Shown here: positions 47,910 through 59,893 of the stretch, piece after piece
How positions within the stretch are numbered: position 1 is the stretch's first letter
Layout: every line of letters starts with the position of its first letter
Origin: Terfezia claveryi
Taxonomy: Eukaryota; Ascomycota; Pezizomycetes; Pezizales; Pezizaceae
Direction of reading: 5' to 3'
NCBI GenBank assembly: GCA_015179025.1
Contig: WHUX01000077.1
Coordinates: forward strand, 124,001-188,000
Length of the DNA: 64,000 bases
Notes under the pieces: model-generated
What the model was told of the DNA's origin: nothing
The model's input: only the letters and a program-made list of their open reading frames with translations
Database searches by the model: none
Program-made: the position numbers and the translations under genes

Positions 47910-49424
47910 CTAGTATATAGAATATCTGACAGCCAGCGAGTTTCTCATGTATCCAGCTATTTTTCCTTAGTATATTGGATGTCTACCCACTAGTGAGTTC
48001 TATATATATTACCTTGAATTGGCATCTCTGCAAGCTACTGAGTTTCTCCTATGTTTAGCTGTTTTTGCTTGCTATATAGCATCCTACATAAAAGTGAGTT
48101 TCTCATACATTCAAGCGAGTTACTCATATATTTAGCTGTTTTTGTATAGTATGTAGAGTGTCGGCCCACTAGTGAGTTTCTTATATATTCAGCTGTTTTT
48201 GCTTGCTATATAGGGTCTGCGCCCTAAGCCAGTTTCCCATATCTTCAGCAGTTTTTGCTTTGTACATAGGATGTCTGCCTGCTAGTGAGTTGTTCACATA
48301 TTACTCTGAATTGTTATCTCTGTCCGCCAGTGAGTTTCTCATGTATTTAGCTGTTTTTGCCTGGTATATAGGATATCTGGCAGCCAGCGAGTTTCTCATA
48401 TATTCAGCTATTTTTCCTTAGTATATTGGATGTCCGCCTGCTAGTGAGTTCTGTATATATTACCCTGAATTGGCATTTCTGCTAGCTACTGAGTTTTTCA
48501 TATGTTCCACAGTTTTTGCTTACTACATAGCATCCTCACCCTAAGCGAGTTTCTTATATATTCAGCTGTTTTTGCTTACTATATAGAGTCCATGTCCTAA
48601 GCCAGTTTCTCATATATTCAGCAGTTTTTGCTTAGTATATTGGATATTCGCCTGCCAGCGAGTCATTCATATATTACCCTGAATTGTTATCTCTACCTGC
48701 CAGTGAGTTTGTTATATATTCAGCTGTTTTTGCTTGGTATACAGGATGTCTGCCTGCCAGTGAGTTATTTATATATTACCCTAAATTGTTATCTCTGCCT
48801 GCTAGCGAGTTTCTTATATATTCAGCTATTTTTGCTTAGTATATATGATATTGGCCAGCTAGCGAGTTTGTTATGTATTCAGTGGTTTTTGCTTCATATA
48901 TAGTATCCTCGCCCTAAGCCCAGTTCTTATATATTCAGCTAATTTCATTTGGTATATAGGATGTCTGCCTGCCAGGAAGTTTTTCATATATTACCCTGAA
49001 TTGTCATCTCTGCTCACCAGCGAGTTTCTCATGTATTTAGCTGTTTTTACTTAGTATATGGGATGTTGGCCAGCTAGCAAGTTTTTCATATATTCAGCTA
49101 TTTTTGCTTTGTATATAGGATCCTCACCCTAAGCGAGTTTCTCATATACTCAGCTGTTTTTGGTTGCTATATAGCAGCCTAGCGCTGAACTTGTTTCTCA
49201 TATATTCAACTATTTTTGGTTGCTATATACCACCCAAGCCCTAAGTAAGTTTCTCATATATTCAGCTATTTTTGCTTGGCATATTAGATGTCTGCCTACC
49301 AGCGAGTTCTTTATATATTACCCTGAATTGGCATTACTGCCAGCTACTGAGTTTCTCATATAGTAAGCTGTTTCTACTTGCTATATAGTATCCTTACCCT
49401 AAGCGGGTTTCTCATATATTCAGT
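47910..49424 (+). repeat. Satellite array, third block
   Basis: Continues the same tandem units. It ends abruptly in TATATATTCAG at about 49424, where an unrelated low-complexity insert begins. Confidence 0.88.
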
Positions 49425-49860
49425 GAATAGCTATATCTTTTATCATATGTATAATCCTTCTATATCATATAAGTTTAGGCTTAGTATAGCCCAAGCATTA
49501 TGGAGTACTATACCAATACCAGTGGCTTCAACTTCAGACCACTTGCATGTACTTGTTAAGAAGAAGGCTTATCGATTTTGTAAAGCAAGTAGTTGTACTT
49601 TTTGGACATATTATACATACACTTATTGTAAATTTTCTAATTGTTATTTTGTATATAGATTATAGAAATAGATAATACAAATAGATAATAGAAATAGATA
49701 ATAGATACAAACTTAAAGTTTACTGCTGCCACTGCCTATATGGTATATATGTTGGTTAGTATCTATAGCAAAGGTATAAGGAGTAAGGTACTTACTTTTA
49801 TCATCCAAAGAGCCTAGCCCTAGCCAGTCACAATATATAAGAAGAAAGATAAGAAAAAAC
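49425..49860. other. Insert in satellite, left part
   Basis: No known family. Includes a short repeat of GATAATAGAAATA type at 49663-49705. A 95-codon frame (49378-49665) starts in satellite and is probably accidental. Confidence 0.4.
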
Positions 49861-50390
49861 AAACATATAAGAATACAAAGGAAAAAACCCTCCTCCCACC
49901 CCCACCCTCCCTCTCCCCCCCTACCCTTCCCCTCCTCTTCCCTACCCCTGCCTTTCCCTACCCCTTTTGCCACCACCGCTAGCTCCTACTGCCACCAGCC
50001 CCTACTGCCGCGAGCCCCTCCCCCTCCCACTGCCAGCCCCCGCTCCAGCCCTCCCCTCCTACTAGTACCTCCCCCCACTGCTAGCCCTCGCTGCTAGCCC
50101 TCACTGCCAGCCCTCGCTGCCAGCTCCCGCTACTAGCCCCCTACCAGCTCTTCCCTCCTGCCAGTCTCTACCCCCGCTGCCAGCCCCCCACCAGCTCTCC
50201 CCTTCCACTACTACTAGTCTCTCCCCCAACCAGCCTTTACTCTACCTCTAGTCCCTTCTCACTACCAGCTTTCCCTGCCAGCTCTCCCCTCTTACTGCCA
50301 GCTCTCCTCTTCCCCTGCCAGTCCCCCCAGTCCCTCCTACCACCAACTTCCCACCACCAGTCTCTCCCAGTGTCAGGTGGTGGTGTTTGC
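49861..50390 (+). repeat. Pyrimidine-rich low-complexity tract
   Basis: Strong C/T bias on the plus strand (runs such as CCCACCCCCACCCTCCC) with degenerate CTGCCAGCCC-like repeats. The reverse strand is G-rich and could form non-B structures. Confidence 0.75.
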
Positions 50391-50640
50391 TACCTTTATA
50401 TATGTGCATGTTGGAAGCGAGTCCATATTGGTGGAGGCAGGTCCATATTGGTATAGATGGGTCTGTGTTGGTGGAGACGCTGTTGGTAGTTGGGGATGGA
50501 GGTGTAGGTTGGCATGCTAGAAGGTGTAGGTGGGTATGCTAGAAGGGAATCTGTATTAGTGGAGATGCTCTGAGCGGTCGGAGAAGAGAATAAAGATAGA
50601 GTATTGAGGGAATTAGATACTCCTCCTAATACTATAATGA
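50391..50640. other. Spacer between low-complexity tracts
   Basis: Contains short direct repeats around GTGGAG-AGGTCCATATTGGT (50420-50480). No gene seen. Confidence 0.4.
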
Positions 50641-51032
50641 GTTCCCCACCAGTTCCTCCCACTGCCAGCTCTCACTACCAGCTCTCCTCGCTAGCTCTCT
50701 TCTTCCACTACCAGTCCCTCCTGCTGCCAGTCCCTCCTACTGCCAGTCCCTCCCGCCGCCAGTCCCTTCCACCGCCAGTCCCTCCCGCTGCCAGTCCCTC
50801 CCACCGCCAGCTCTTACACAATAACCCCCTCTAAGCTCTCCCGCCACCAGCTCTCCTACAATAACTCTCCCCCCCCAGAAAACCAGAAAAAGAGAAAGAG
50901 AGAAAAAAAGAAAAAAAAAAAAAGAGGAAAAGAGAAAAAGTCCCTCCTGCCACCAGCTCTTATACAATAACCCTCCCCTAAAAGAGAAAAGAGAAATAAA
51001 AACAACTCCCCTTTTTTTTTTTTTTTTTTTAA
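50641..51032 (+). repeat. 16-bp minisatellite, A/G-rich tract and poly(T)
   Basis: Tandem TCCCTCCYGCYGCCAG units (50720-50810), then an A/G-rich run (50880-50938) and a 22-base T run (51011-51032), i.e. poly(A) on the minus strand. Confidence 0.75.
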
Positions 51033-51193
51033 TAAAAATCCAACCTCTAATCATGCTATTCATTAGTATCTGTTGTTGACCCAGTATCAGGGTCAACCCA
51101 ACCGTCAACCCACCTGACCTTTTTCTTTTTCAACAAAGAAAATGGGTGATGAGGATGATAGGCTAGTATAGGTAGTATCTGCACATTTTTCTC

Positions 51194-51436
51194 TTAAAGA
51201 CGTGTCAACTGCTCATGGCAGTATTCCTCGATGCGTAGATGCTTCAGTTGGTCAGTACAATACTGTAAAACATGTTCCTCCTTAAGCTCTCCTAGAACTT
51301 GTAGATCTATAGATCTTTGCAGCTTTGCATCAAGATCTATCTGACTAGTAATAGTCATCTGTTTACTAGTAGCTGTAGTTAAGGTAGTGGCCAAAGTTAC
51401 CAATATAGTAAGGAAGATGATAATAAAGTAAAGCAT
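51194..51436 (-). CDS. Small unrecognised ORF (80 aa) with N-terminal hydrophobic segment
   Basis: Reads MLYFIIIFLTILVTLATTLT, a hydrophobic segment that could be a signal anchor, followed by a charged, probably helical tail (LGELKEEHVLQYCTDQLKHL). On the same strand a poly(A) run lies about 160 bp downstream (51011-51032), so a retrocopied transcript is possible. No family recognised, and the ORF may be chance. Confidence 0.3.
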   Translation of the reverse strand: MLYFIIIFLTILVTLATTLTTATSKQMTITSQIDLDAKLQRSIDLQVLGELKEEHVLQYCTDQLKHLRIEEYCHEQLTRL

Positions 51437-51689
51437 GTTGATAGAGGTATTGCATTTATAGGTGGATATTATGGATGTTATTGTATAGATGTATGTTATT
51501 CTGTGGATGTATGTTATTCTAGCTATAGAATGTTGTACTATAGAATGTTGTACTATAGAAGATGTTGTGTAAAAGAGGATGTTGTACTATAGGGGTATCC
51601 ATTGAGAGGCCAGTGCCCACCAACTGTTGGTGTTGTTACTGCTTCTGGCTTAGTTGCTACTATAATGTACATTGCAACTTGTATTACCG
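51437..51689. other. Short direct repeats next to satellite
   Basis: Tandem TATAGAATGTTGTAC-like and GGATGTATGTTATTCT units (51490-51590). No gene seen. The boundary with the satellite near 51690 shows no clear TSD. Confidence 0.5.
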
Positions 51690-52035
51690 GTCTATAGATA
51701 TATATATAGGATATCTGGCAGCTAGGCGTTTCTCATATATTCAGCTCTTTTTGCTTAGTATATAAGGTGTCAGCCCGCTAGCGAGTCCGCCAGCGAGTTT
51801 CTCATATATATATTCAGCTATTTTTGCCAAGTATATAGCATGTCGGTCAGCTAGGGAGTTCCCATATATTTAGCTCTTTTTATTTAGTATATGAGTTGTT
51901 GGCCAGCTAGTGTGTTTCTCATATATTCAGCTGTTTTTGCCTGGTATATAGAACGTCGGCCAGCTAGAGAGTTCTCATATATTTAGCTCTTTTTACTTAG
52001 TATATAAGTTTGGCCAAGCGAGTTCTTTACCAGCT
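51690..52035 (+). repeat. Satellite array, last block
   Basis: Five to six degenerate units, mainly the type with GGCCAGCTAG. The array ends near 52035 in A-rich sequence. Confidence 0.85.
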
Positions 52036-52139
52036 ACCAAGTTTCCCATCTTCTAAAAAAATAAAACATATATTGATACACAAAAAAACGTAAATCATAA
52101 CAAATCAAAAAAATAACACACCTCTGCTTTAATACCCAA

Positions 52140-52845
52140 ATTTAGGTATTCCTAACCAGTATCCTCAATTACCCCCAGTATCCTCCAGTATCCTTAGTCA
52201 CTACCAGTATCCTCAGTTACCCCTAGTATCCTCAGTCACCACCAGTATCTTCGGTCACCCCTAGTATCCTCAGTCACCCCCAGTATCCTCGATTACCCCT
52301 AGTAATCATCACCCCCAGTATTCTCGAGTCACCACCAGTATCCTAGAGTCACCTCAGTATCCTTGAGTCACCTGCAGTATTCTCCTCCAGTATCTTCAGT
52401 TACCTCCAGTATCCTCGGTTACCCCTAGTAATTATCACCTCCAGTATCCTCAGTCACCACCAGTATCCTCCAATATCCTCAGTCACCCCCAGTATCCTCT
52501 AATATCCTCAGTTACTACTAGTATCCTCGGTTACCCCTAGTAATCATCATCCTCAGTATCCTATCAGTATCCTCAGTCACCTCCAGTATCCTTGATTACT
52601 TCTAGTAATCATCACCCCCAGTGTTCTCAAGTCACCACCAGTATTCTAGAGTCACCCCAGTATCCTAGAGTCACCTTAGTATCCTCGAGTTACCTCCAGT
52701 ATTCTCCTCCAGTATCCTCGATCACTCTTTGATATTCTTACCCAGTATCCTCAGTCACTCCCAGTATCCTCAGTCACTCCCAGTATCCTCAGTCACTCCC
52801 AGTATCCTCGATTACACCTATCAGCCCCAGTATCCTTGGTATTCT
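52140..52845 (+). repeat. Minisatellite CCAGTATCCTCAGTCACC
   Basis: About 35-40 copies of an 18-20 bp unit (CAGTATCCTCAGTCACCC) with variants ending ATTACCCCTAGTAATCATC. A longer period near 180-190 bp appears to group the variants. No coding frame. Confidence 0.9.
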
Positions 52846-52916
52846 CATATCTTATTATATACATAAACTTAATATCCTACTCAGTATCTTTATGCCTTAT
52901 TACATATATAAAATGA

Positions 52917-53105
52917 AATAAAGTCCTGTATTAGATATATAAGATATTGGATGAGAATCTAATAACAAGAGTATAGAGAAAAGGAGAGGGAGAGTGAGAA
53001 TCTAATAACAAGGGTATAGAGAAAACAAGAGTGTAGAGAAAACAAGAGTGTAGAGAAAACAAGGGTGTAGATAAAATGAGAGGGAAAGGTTAGAGAGAGC
53101 GAGAG
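52917..53105 (+). repeat. LTR fragment with 17-bp tandem repeat
   Basis: The first 55 bp (AGTCCTGTATTAGATATATA, then GATGAGAATCTAATAAC) match the TATA-proximal part of the E2/E3 LTRs in antisense. They are followed by three to four copies of GAGTGTAGAGAAAACAA. Confidence 0.6.
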
Positions 53106-53116
53106 GTAGAGAAAGA

Positions 53117-56100
53117 TTAGGTAAGATCAATTGTTACTTTCCGCTTCTTTCCTTTATATAATTGCATTGCAATTTTATAAATACCTTCAAAATGAGACCT
53201 GCTCAAATTCTCTTCCATCCACTCCGCCACAAACTCATCATTTACCATAAGCTCTGCAAATCGTAAATTTTGTTCACTTTGAGTCTCACCTCCCAAAAAG
53301 TATCCTTTTGTCTTGCAATATGCATGATAGATACCTTTCAGCAATTTTCCATGTACTTTTGAATTAGCAAGGTCGTTATTATAGAGGATATTCTCTGAAT
53401 GGGTTCTTTGGACTGACATGTGAGTTATAGCTATACTAGAAAAAGGATCAATGTAATTCCGAAAGCTTTGTCTCCATTGTATTGCTAGTGACTACTTCCA
53501 CTGTAACTGGTGTGTCAAATTATATCCTATGCATTGAACACTTCCAACAGTTGATATAATATTCTCAATCAGTTGCTGTGCATTCATGATAATAATTCAT
53601 GTTGCAATCCGATCAGGAACTCCAAGCTTTGCCGGTCTATATTCAACCAAAAACCAACGAGCTGGATTATTAAACCATAAGGAGGTAGCTTTTAATCCTT
53701 GCTATTGTCGTTGCTTTGATCCTTTTGACTTGGACCACCACTTGCCAGTACTTGTATTTGGCCATATCCAATATTTCCAAACAAATTGTTTTAGAAACTC
53801 AATATCATCCCATATCCAAGATACTTTTTCACTCAAATGCACATTCCAATTTTCTACTAAAGTCTTATAAAGTATCTGGTACTTTTTGTCTTCCCAACCT
53901 TGTCTCTTAACCCCATCATTAAATGCCCACAAATGAAGTAAACGCTCAAGTGCCGATTTCCCTTTATCAGTACCAAACTCAATTCGATATTCTAATAACT
54001 CTTGCATATCCTCTTCACAGACTCGAATCTCATTGGGGTCAACAGAACCATCTACCTTACGATCAAGCTCCAATGACCCATCTTTCTCCAATGTAGTTAG
54101 AACTTCTAGTTCAAATCCCCAAATCAATGTTTCAGCTATCCAGTACTAAACTGATGCTATAGCATCAAACTTGCGATCAAATGTCCACCACCGACTTTCA
54201 CTAGTCCATATTTCTCTTAACCATTATAATAACTCGACACTAGTATTTTGAACTTGTGTAGAATAGTCAATCTCAGCTAGATAACCTATGTGCTTTGAAT
54301 GTAAAGCATTATGGTTAAAAAGAATATGTTTAGAGATAGCTGGTTTAAACTGCCACGTATTCCAATTAATCTTTCTAGCTTGTATAAACCCATATTGCAT
54401 GGTTTCTAAAGTCTTTGATAAACCAATTCCTTGTCGTGGTTTTTCATTTAACTGATCTCATACTATTATGTATATATATTAGCTTCAAAATATTATTTAT
54501 ATTGATTTTTTAAGATAATAACCTACGAATATCAATCCATAATGCAGAATTCCATTGAAGTAGTACACCACCCAAGGAGACCCGAAGTAGTCGTAAAAAC
54601 ATTATTGCCATCTTTGTAGATTCACTTGAAATGTATTCACTACCACTTTTAATAAGTGAATATTTAAATCTGTAGCTAAACTTAATTATATTGCTATAAA
54701 GAAATTATATTATATCACCAATTAGAAGTATTTGAAATGGTAGATTGATATAATCAATACTATTTTCACCTTCAAAATTATTTAATTGTATTATGAGCTT
54801 TTCCAACAAAGTCCATGAAATACGATGCTCTTCTCGTATACCATAACACTTATCTTTTGATGCTAATAAAACAATATTAACTTGTTCCTTGCTAGCAATA
54901 TATGCTTTTAATAGCTGCTGTCGATCCCAATTTCCTTTTGTATGCAGACTTTGTACACTCCATAGCTTATGTAAATTAGAATCCACTGCTAAACTTCTAA
55001 GTTGACATTATTGTATGGGTAAGTTTTGCCAGCGTCAAATGGTTCCTTTATACGACCATAAAATTGGGAGTATACTAAACCACAATACATAAGAGGATGA
55101 CGTTTTCCAACTGAAAATGTCATGTTGGAAGAACTGGCTATTAATCCACAAGGATAAAATTGAGTTTGGAAGCCAGGTTTTGCTATTCCAAGTTGAAAGT
55201 GGTAAAGAGTTTTTCGTAGACAACAGTCTTTACAAAGATAGGTATAAGCACGCCCGTGTTCAGTCTTTGGAGGAACTACCTCTTTACCAATATCAATTCA
55301 TGTCTTTTCTGGAATCAAAAAGTCCTTATCCATACTGAAATTCTATGTTTCCTGAAAGTTACTAATAACTTAGGAAGGACTTTCTGAACGAAACAAGGTT
55401 TTTGTATTCTTTACATCTAAGAGCAAGATTAGCTGACCAAGGTCTTGAAATCCTGGTAATGATAGCTTTTGAAGAACTATATTCCATACTTCATAAAGAC
55501 CTTGTGGGGGAATGGTATAATGGAACATTTGGATCTGTGGTTCAGCTTTTTCTGGTTTGATGCCTTACTCAACTGCTCTAGCTTTTCCTTTCAGTTTAGC
55601 TTCCTCCCAATTTCATGGAAAATGTTGTCTAACACCAGATGAGTATACATCGTGGATAGTTTGAAGTAAAATATCAATAAAACGGCTATATTCATTGTCA
55701 GTTAGGAATATGCGTTCTGAATCTCGACAATAAAGATCTAGAAAAAAGATAAAAAGTCGGCAATCTTCAAAGTAACATAAGTTGCCTAAATAGCAATGAG
55801 GAACTTTATGATATGAGACTGGCTTAAGCTCATCTTCATCAGATACCAAAGTTGTCAGGTGGATATTTGTATTGATATTCAATATCCGCATTGCATAGAA
55901 ATATAACTATATATAAATTTATAATTAGTTGTTTAAGTATATATATTTGGAATGTTTTTAGTATACCTTTAATCCCTTTTTTGCCATACCTAATGATATT
56001 GGTAATGCAATAAAGCTATCAATATCATATGATATATCTGAGGAATTAACAATTTGTTATTTATATAATGACAATGTATATGACTGATGCATAAGGAAGG

Positions 56101-57671
56101 TTTTTTGATGGATACTTGTTTCATTATCATTATCTCAATTAAACAAGTTCTTCAAAAACTTGCCGACATTTATCTCTGGATAGTGGAATAAACTGTAGAT
56201 CTTTGCCTTTAGGTTCCAATAGCGATGAACTGTTCTGTTCCTTTGATTGTAGCATCCGTACTTAGGCAATTATATGCCACGGAAATGTCGGCAATTGTAT
56301 TCGTGCAAGTGATCTTAGACTCGTACTATATATTCTAAATGAATACCATTTTCTGCTTGATTCTCCACTTCGCCAGCCCGATCAGCTTCAACTCCCTCTT
56401 GCCATTCTGTATATTCTTCAGTTGTACATCCATGTCCAAATACCAACTGTTGAGCTAGAATTGAATTGCATTCAATGTTGTACGCTATATATAATTAGTA
56501 ATAAATTTAATATAATACAATACTTAATTCTTACCTCTAATACTGGTCTGTATTATCCTCTTCAGTAAACCTATTAAGGTTCTCATTTTGACGGTATTAT
56601 TATCCATACCATCTATATCATCTGAATTATCATCAATAATACTAGTTAAATCAACCGTTGGAAAATTCTATTTTCCTATTGTAATAGAGTAATTAGCTAT
56701 GAGATTGAGTATAAAATAAAATATTTCTTACCAATTTTGTTGATTGAGTTCATTTAATTCATCTGCCTTTCATTTGGTGCCGACCTATTCCTCAAGTTTT
56801 TTGTTGACTGTACTATAATTGTCGGAATCCAAACTAGCGATTGGACTATCATCATAGTCTTCCATAGAAGGTAAATGTAGAAGGACCTGTAGGTACAATG
56901 GTAGAAGACCTTGTATAGGTACAATCGTAGAAGATTTGAAGGACTTTAAGACCTGGAGACCTTCAGTACCTAGTACAGGTACAATCATAGAAGAATCTGG
57001 TACTGGTAATGGATCGAGTACTGGTAATGGATGAGTACTAGTAATGGATCGAGTACTGTAAGGGATCGAGTACTAATATATTTTCATAATAATTATATAT
57101 ATTAGTAAACTTGAATAAAAGTAATATATAAGAAATATTATAATACTTTCAGCCAAAACAGTATTTCGTACACTTGAGTTAGGTACTAAAGTATACTGAT
57201 TTGGTATTGCAACTACCTCATTCTGTAATATTGCTAGTAATAATAATAGTGCTGTATTAGATGAACTCAATAATGAGTCTAATAGTACTATTGGATCTAA
57301 ATAATAATTATATTTATTAGTAAACTTATATAGAAGTAGTAGATAAGAAATATTATGATACCTTCGGCTCGACATTGTGAATTTGAAAATCCACCAATAA
57401 CTAATTGATTGCCAGTTGGGTCTACTGGAAATATAGAATTGGGTACTATATTCTACCATTCTTGTTCTTGCTTTTGCAAACTCCGCTATTATTGATGGGC
57501 TTCTATGTTTTTTAATTGACGGATTGCTTTTGCCTAAACAATTTGTTCAGCTGTATTATACTTCTCAGGATGACCTCGTTGTCTCTTTTCTGGAGTTGTA
57601 ATAGTTGCTACTAAGTTTAATGGGATTTAGTTGCCAGTAAAGTCCATTTCGAGGTTGCCAGTAAAGTCCAT
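53117..57671 (-). pseudogene. Long multi-exon gene of unknown family, decayed
   Basis: Minus-strand exons give a plausible continuous protein from about 57668 to 53117. The N-terminus resembles an AT-hook start (TPEKRQRGHPEKYNTAEQ near 57560-57605). Then: an acidic segment with SIIDDNSDDIDGMDNN; a Cys/His-containing segment (DHLHEYNCRHFRG, LPKYGCYNQRNRT); blocks KPGFQTQFYPCGLI and VGKRHPLMYCGLVYSQFYG; and a C-terminal part (RLLHLWAFNDGVKRQGWED). Introns with GTAAG and TACTAAT signals are seen (for example 56485-56534, 54456-54527). In-frame TAG codons and a frameshift near 54990 point to a pseudogene. It could be a transposon-borne or fungal orphan gene; I do not recognise it. Confidence 0.5.
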
Positions 57672-58139
57672 TTGGAGTGATAGACAGTATATAATACTCG
57701 TGTATAAAATACTATAAAACTAAGCTGAGAAATGATACTTAATGGTAGAAAGATAGTTGAATTCAATTGCTATCGTAAACCTAGAATTATTCACTTCACA
57801 GGTCAATTAATAGTCGAAAAATAGTAGAAGAGATACTTACTTACCGTCTATACAAATAACACCTCTGACTTACAGCACAGACCTATAAGGCTTATTATAC
57901 ACAAGTAAACTAATCCACTTTCATAATAGAAAAACAAAAAATATACAAGATAAATAATAAAACCGCTGCCATAATATAACACATAAAAAGATCTGTAAAG
58001 TATAAATCCATAAAAACAAACGAACATAAAAAGATCTATAAACTATAAATCCATAAAAACAAACAAGTTAAAAGAGAAAAAAAAATATACAAAACAAAAA
58101 AATAAAAAATAAATGAATAAATAAAACTGTAATAATTAA
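57672..58139. other. AT-rich intergenic stretch
   Basis: A-rich on the plus strand, with AAAAAGATCTRTAAA repeats at 57988-58050. No gene seen. Confidence 0.5.
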
Positions 58140-59893
58140 GTACTATTACCTTAATTATTATCAGAACCTTCAGCCTCATCATTATTACTGGAACCATCAT
58201 CATTACCAGAACCATCATCCTAATTCTCAGAACCTTCATCCTCATCATCGGATCTGTCATCCTCATTATCTGTACCTTCAGCCTCATGATCGAAACCTTG
58301 AGCCTCCTTATCCGAATCTATATTATCAGAATTAACATGAGAAGAGTCTTCACTATTCTTCTGACGTACCGGGCTAATTTTAAGAAGATCGAACATTAGC
58401 TAAAGTCTTTCCATAATTTCCTCCCTCACAATGGGAAGATCATCCTTGTCTTGACCACCTATGACAACAGCAACTGCTTCTGATGCTAATTAAATATTTT
58501 TTTGTTTCTGAGCATCAGAAGATTCCTCAGCTTCCTTCTTTAGCTTGTCCATTTTCTCTTCCACAAGCACTGGATAAATGGCTTTAATAGTTAAATCCAC
58601 CACAAAAAAGCGCCAATTAAGATTGGCTAAAGGTATGGTAGAAGTCTTGCGAGGGCATTTATTCCCCACTTGTTGATGCTTAGGATTTCGAGACCGTGAA
58701 AATCCAGGTGACAGAATGTTTTTCCGCTTCTTGGAAACTATAATTGCAAATGCTCTCTCTTTAGGCAAATTGTTGTCAGGCTGACCTGCCGGTTGAATAG
58801 CTAAATAGATAAAAGTATTATTATTAGCCATTGACTTTATTTTAGGTCTCAAAATAATAGAATATACCTGGAGTGGGGCTAGAACCAGCAACGTTATTAC
58901 GAACTGAGTTGAATGGAGTAATAACTCCTTCCATAACAACTTCTTCCCTTTCGTCGGCCATTATCATATCAGGGTTAGACATAACATCACTAGGTAGTTC
59001 CGTAGGGTTCACATTATTTTCTGCTGAACAAGATACTTTATCGGCTAGCTTATATGTTGACATGAACCTAGTCAAGTCAATTGTCTGTAGATTGGGAACC
59101 TTGGAAGCTTTTGGCTATCTTATACATATATCGATGATACTATGAAGGCCTCGGCGAATCTCTTGCTAATTGGAGGGATTCTCTATTGAATTAGCAAAGC
59201 GAGCAAGTCAGCACAAAAATCCTTCTGTAAGGTTGGCAGGCAAAAGTCCAGAAAGTGTAAGCTCCCAACCAGGTCCCCATATCTCATTCAGCTGCTTACA
59301 TGGTTCTGCTTCTGGGACTCCAATGCTATACTTTTGACGTGTATATCATTTATGAGATTATACCTAACTTTCTCATGAAGCGCAGGTATAGACAACCCCA
59401 TTTCCTCACAAGCGGTCGCAGATAGCGAGTCCAGATATGCTTCATGAATCGTAGCACTCTGGCCGATTTTATCATCTATTAAGATAATACAATCAGAGAA
59501 TTCCTTTAGGAAGCCAGCGAGCTTAACCCCCTGCAATTCTGATATTGCTTGTTGATATAAGGCCATGCCGACAGCACGTTTGGTTGACAGAATCTGGCCT
59601 AGGATCTCAACCCATTGGTTGACTTTTATTAACACCTGTACCAACAGCAGTTAGCATGGTAAATATTTATCGATACGATCGGAACTATTTATACAGAGTA
59701 GTATCCATGTGACATGGAACCTAGATTTGAGTAGAAGAGGATAGCACAGGATCGTGCTCTGTACGTAATATATCTGGACCGGCCGATACATAGTTGTTGG
59801 TAGCTGTACCCGTAGGATATCAATTAACCTTGCATTGATTATGCGACAGAGAAACTTACACAAAGGAGCATCTCTATCACTGGAGCTAGACAT
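58140..59893 (-). pseudogene. Unrecognised multi-exon gene with acidic C-terminus
   Basis: A possible first exon MSSSSDRDAPL (from 59893) is followed by a GTAAGT donor and a GCTAAC...ACAG acceptor near 59640. The next exon reads NQWVEILGQILSTKRAVGMAL...LAGFLKEFSDCIILIDDKIG. A later exon (58490-58850) gives QPAGQPDNNLPKERAFAIIV, NKCPRKTSTIPLANLNWRFF and a Lys/Glu-rich tail. After a TAA at 58487 the frame continues to an acidic Asp/Glu/Ser/Asn repeat tail ending near 58140. No family recognised; joins between the exons are tentative. Confidence 0.4.

Noticed and set aside
58036..58287. Met/Arg-rich 83-codon ORF
   Set aside because: It is the out-of-frame reading of the acidic Asp/Glu tail of the minus-strand gene.
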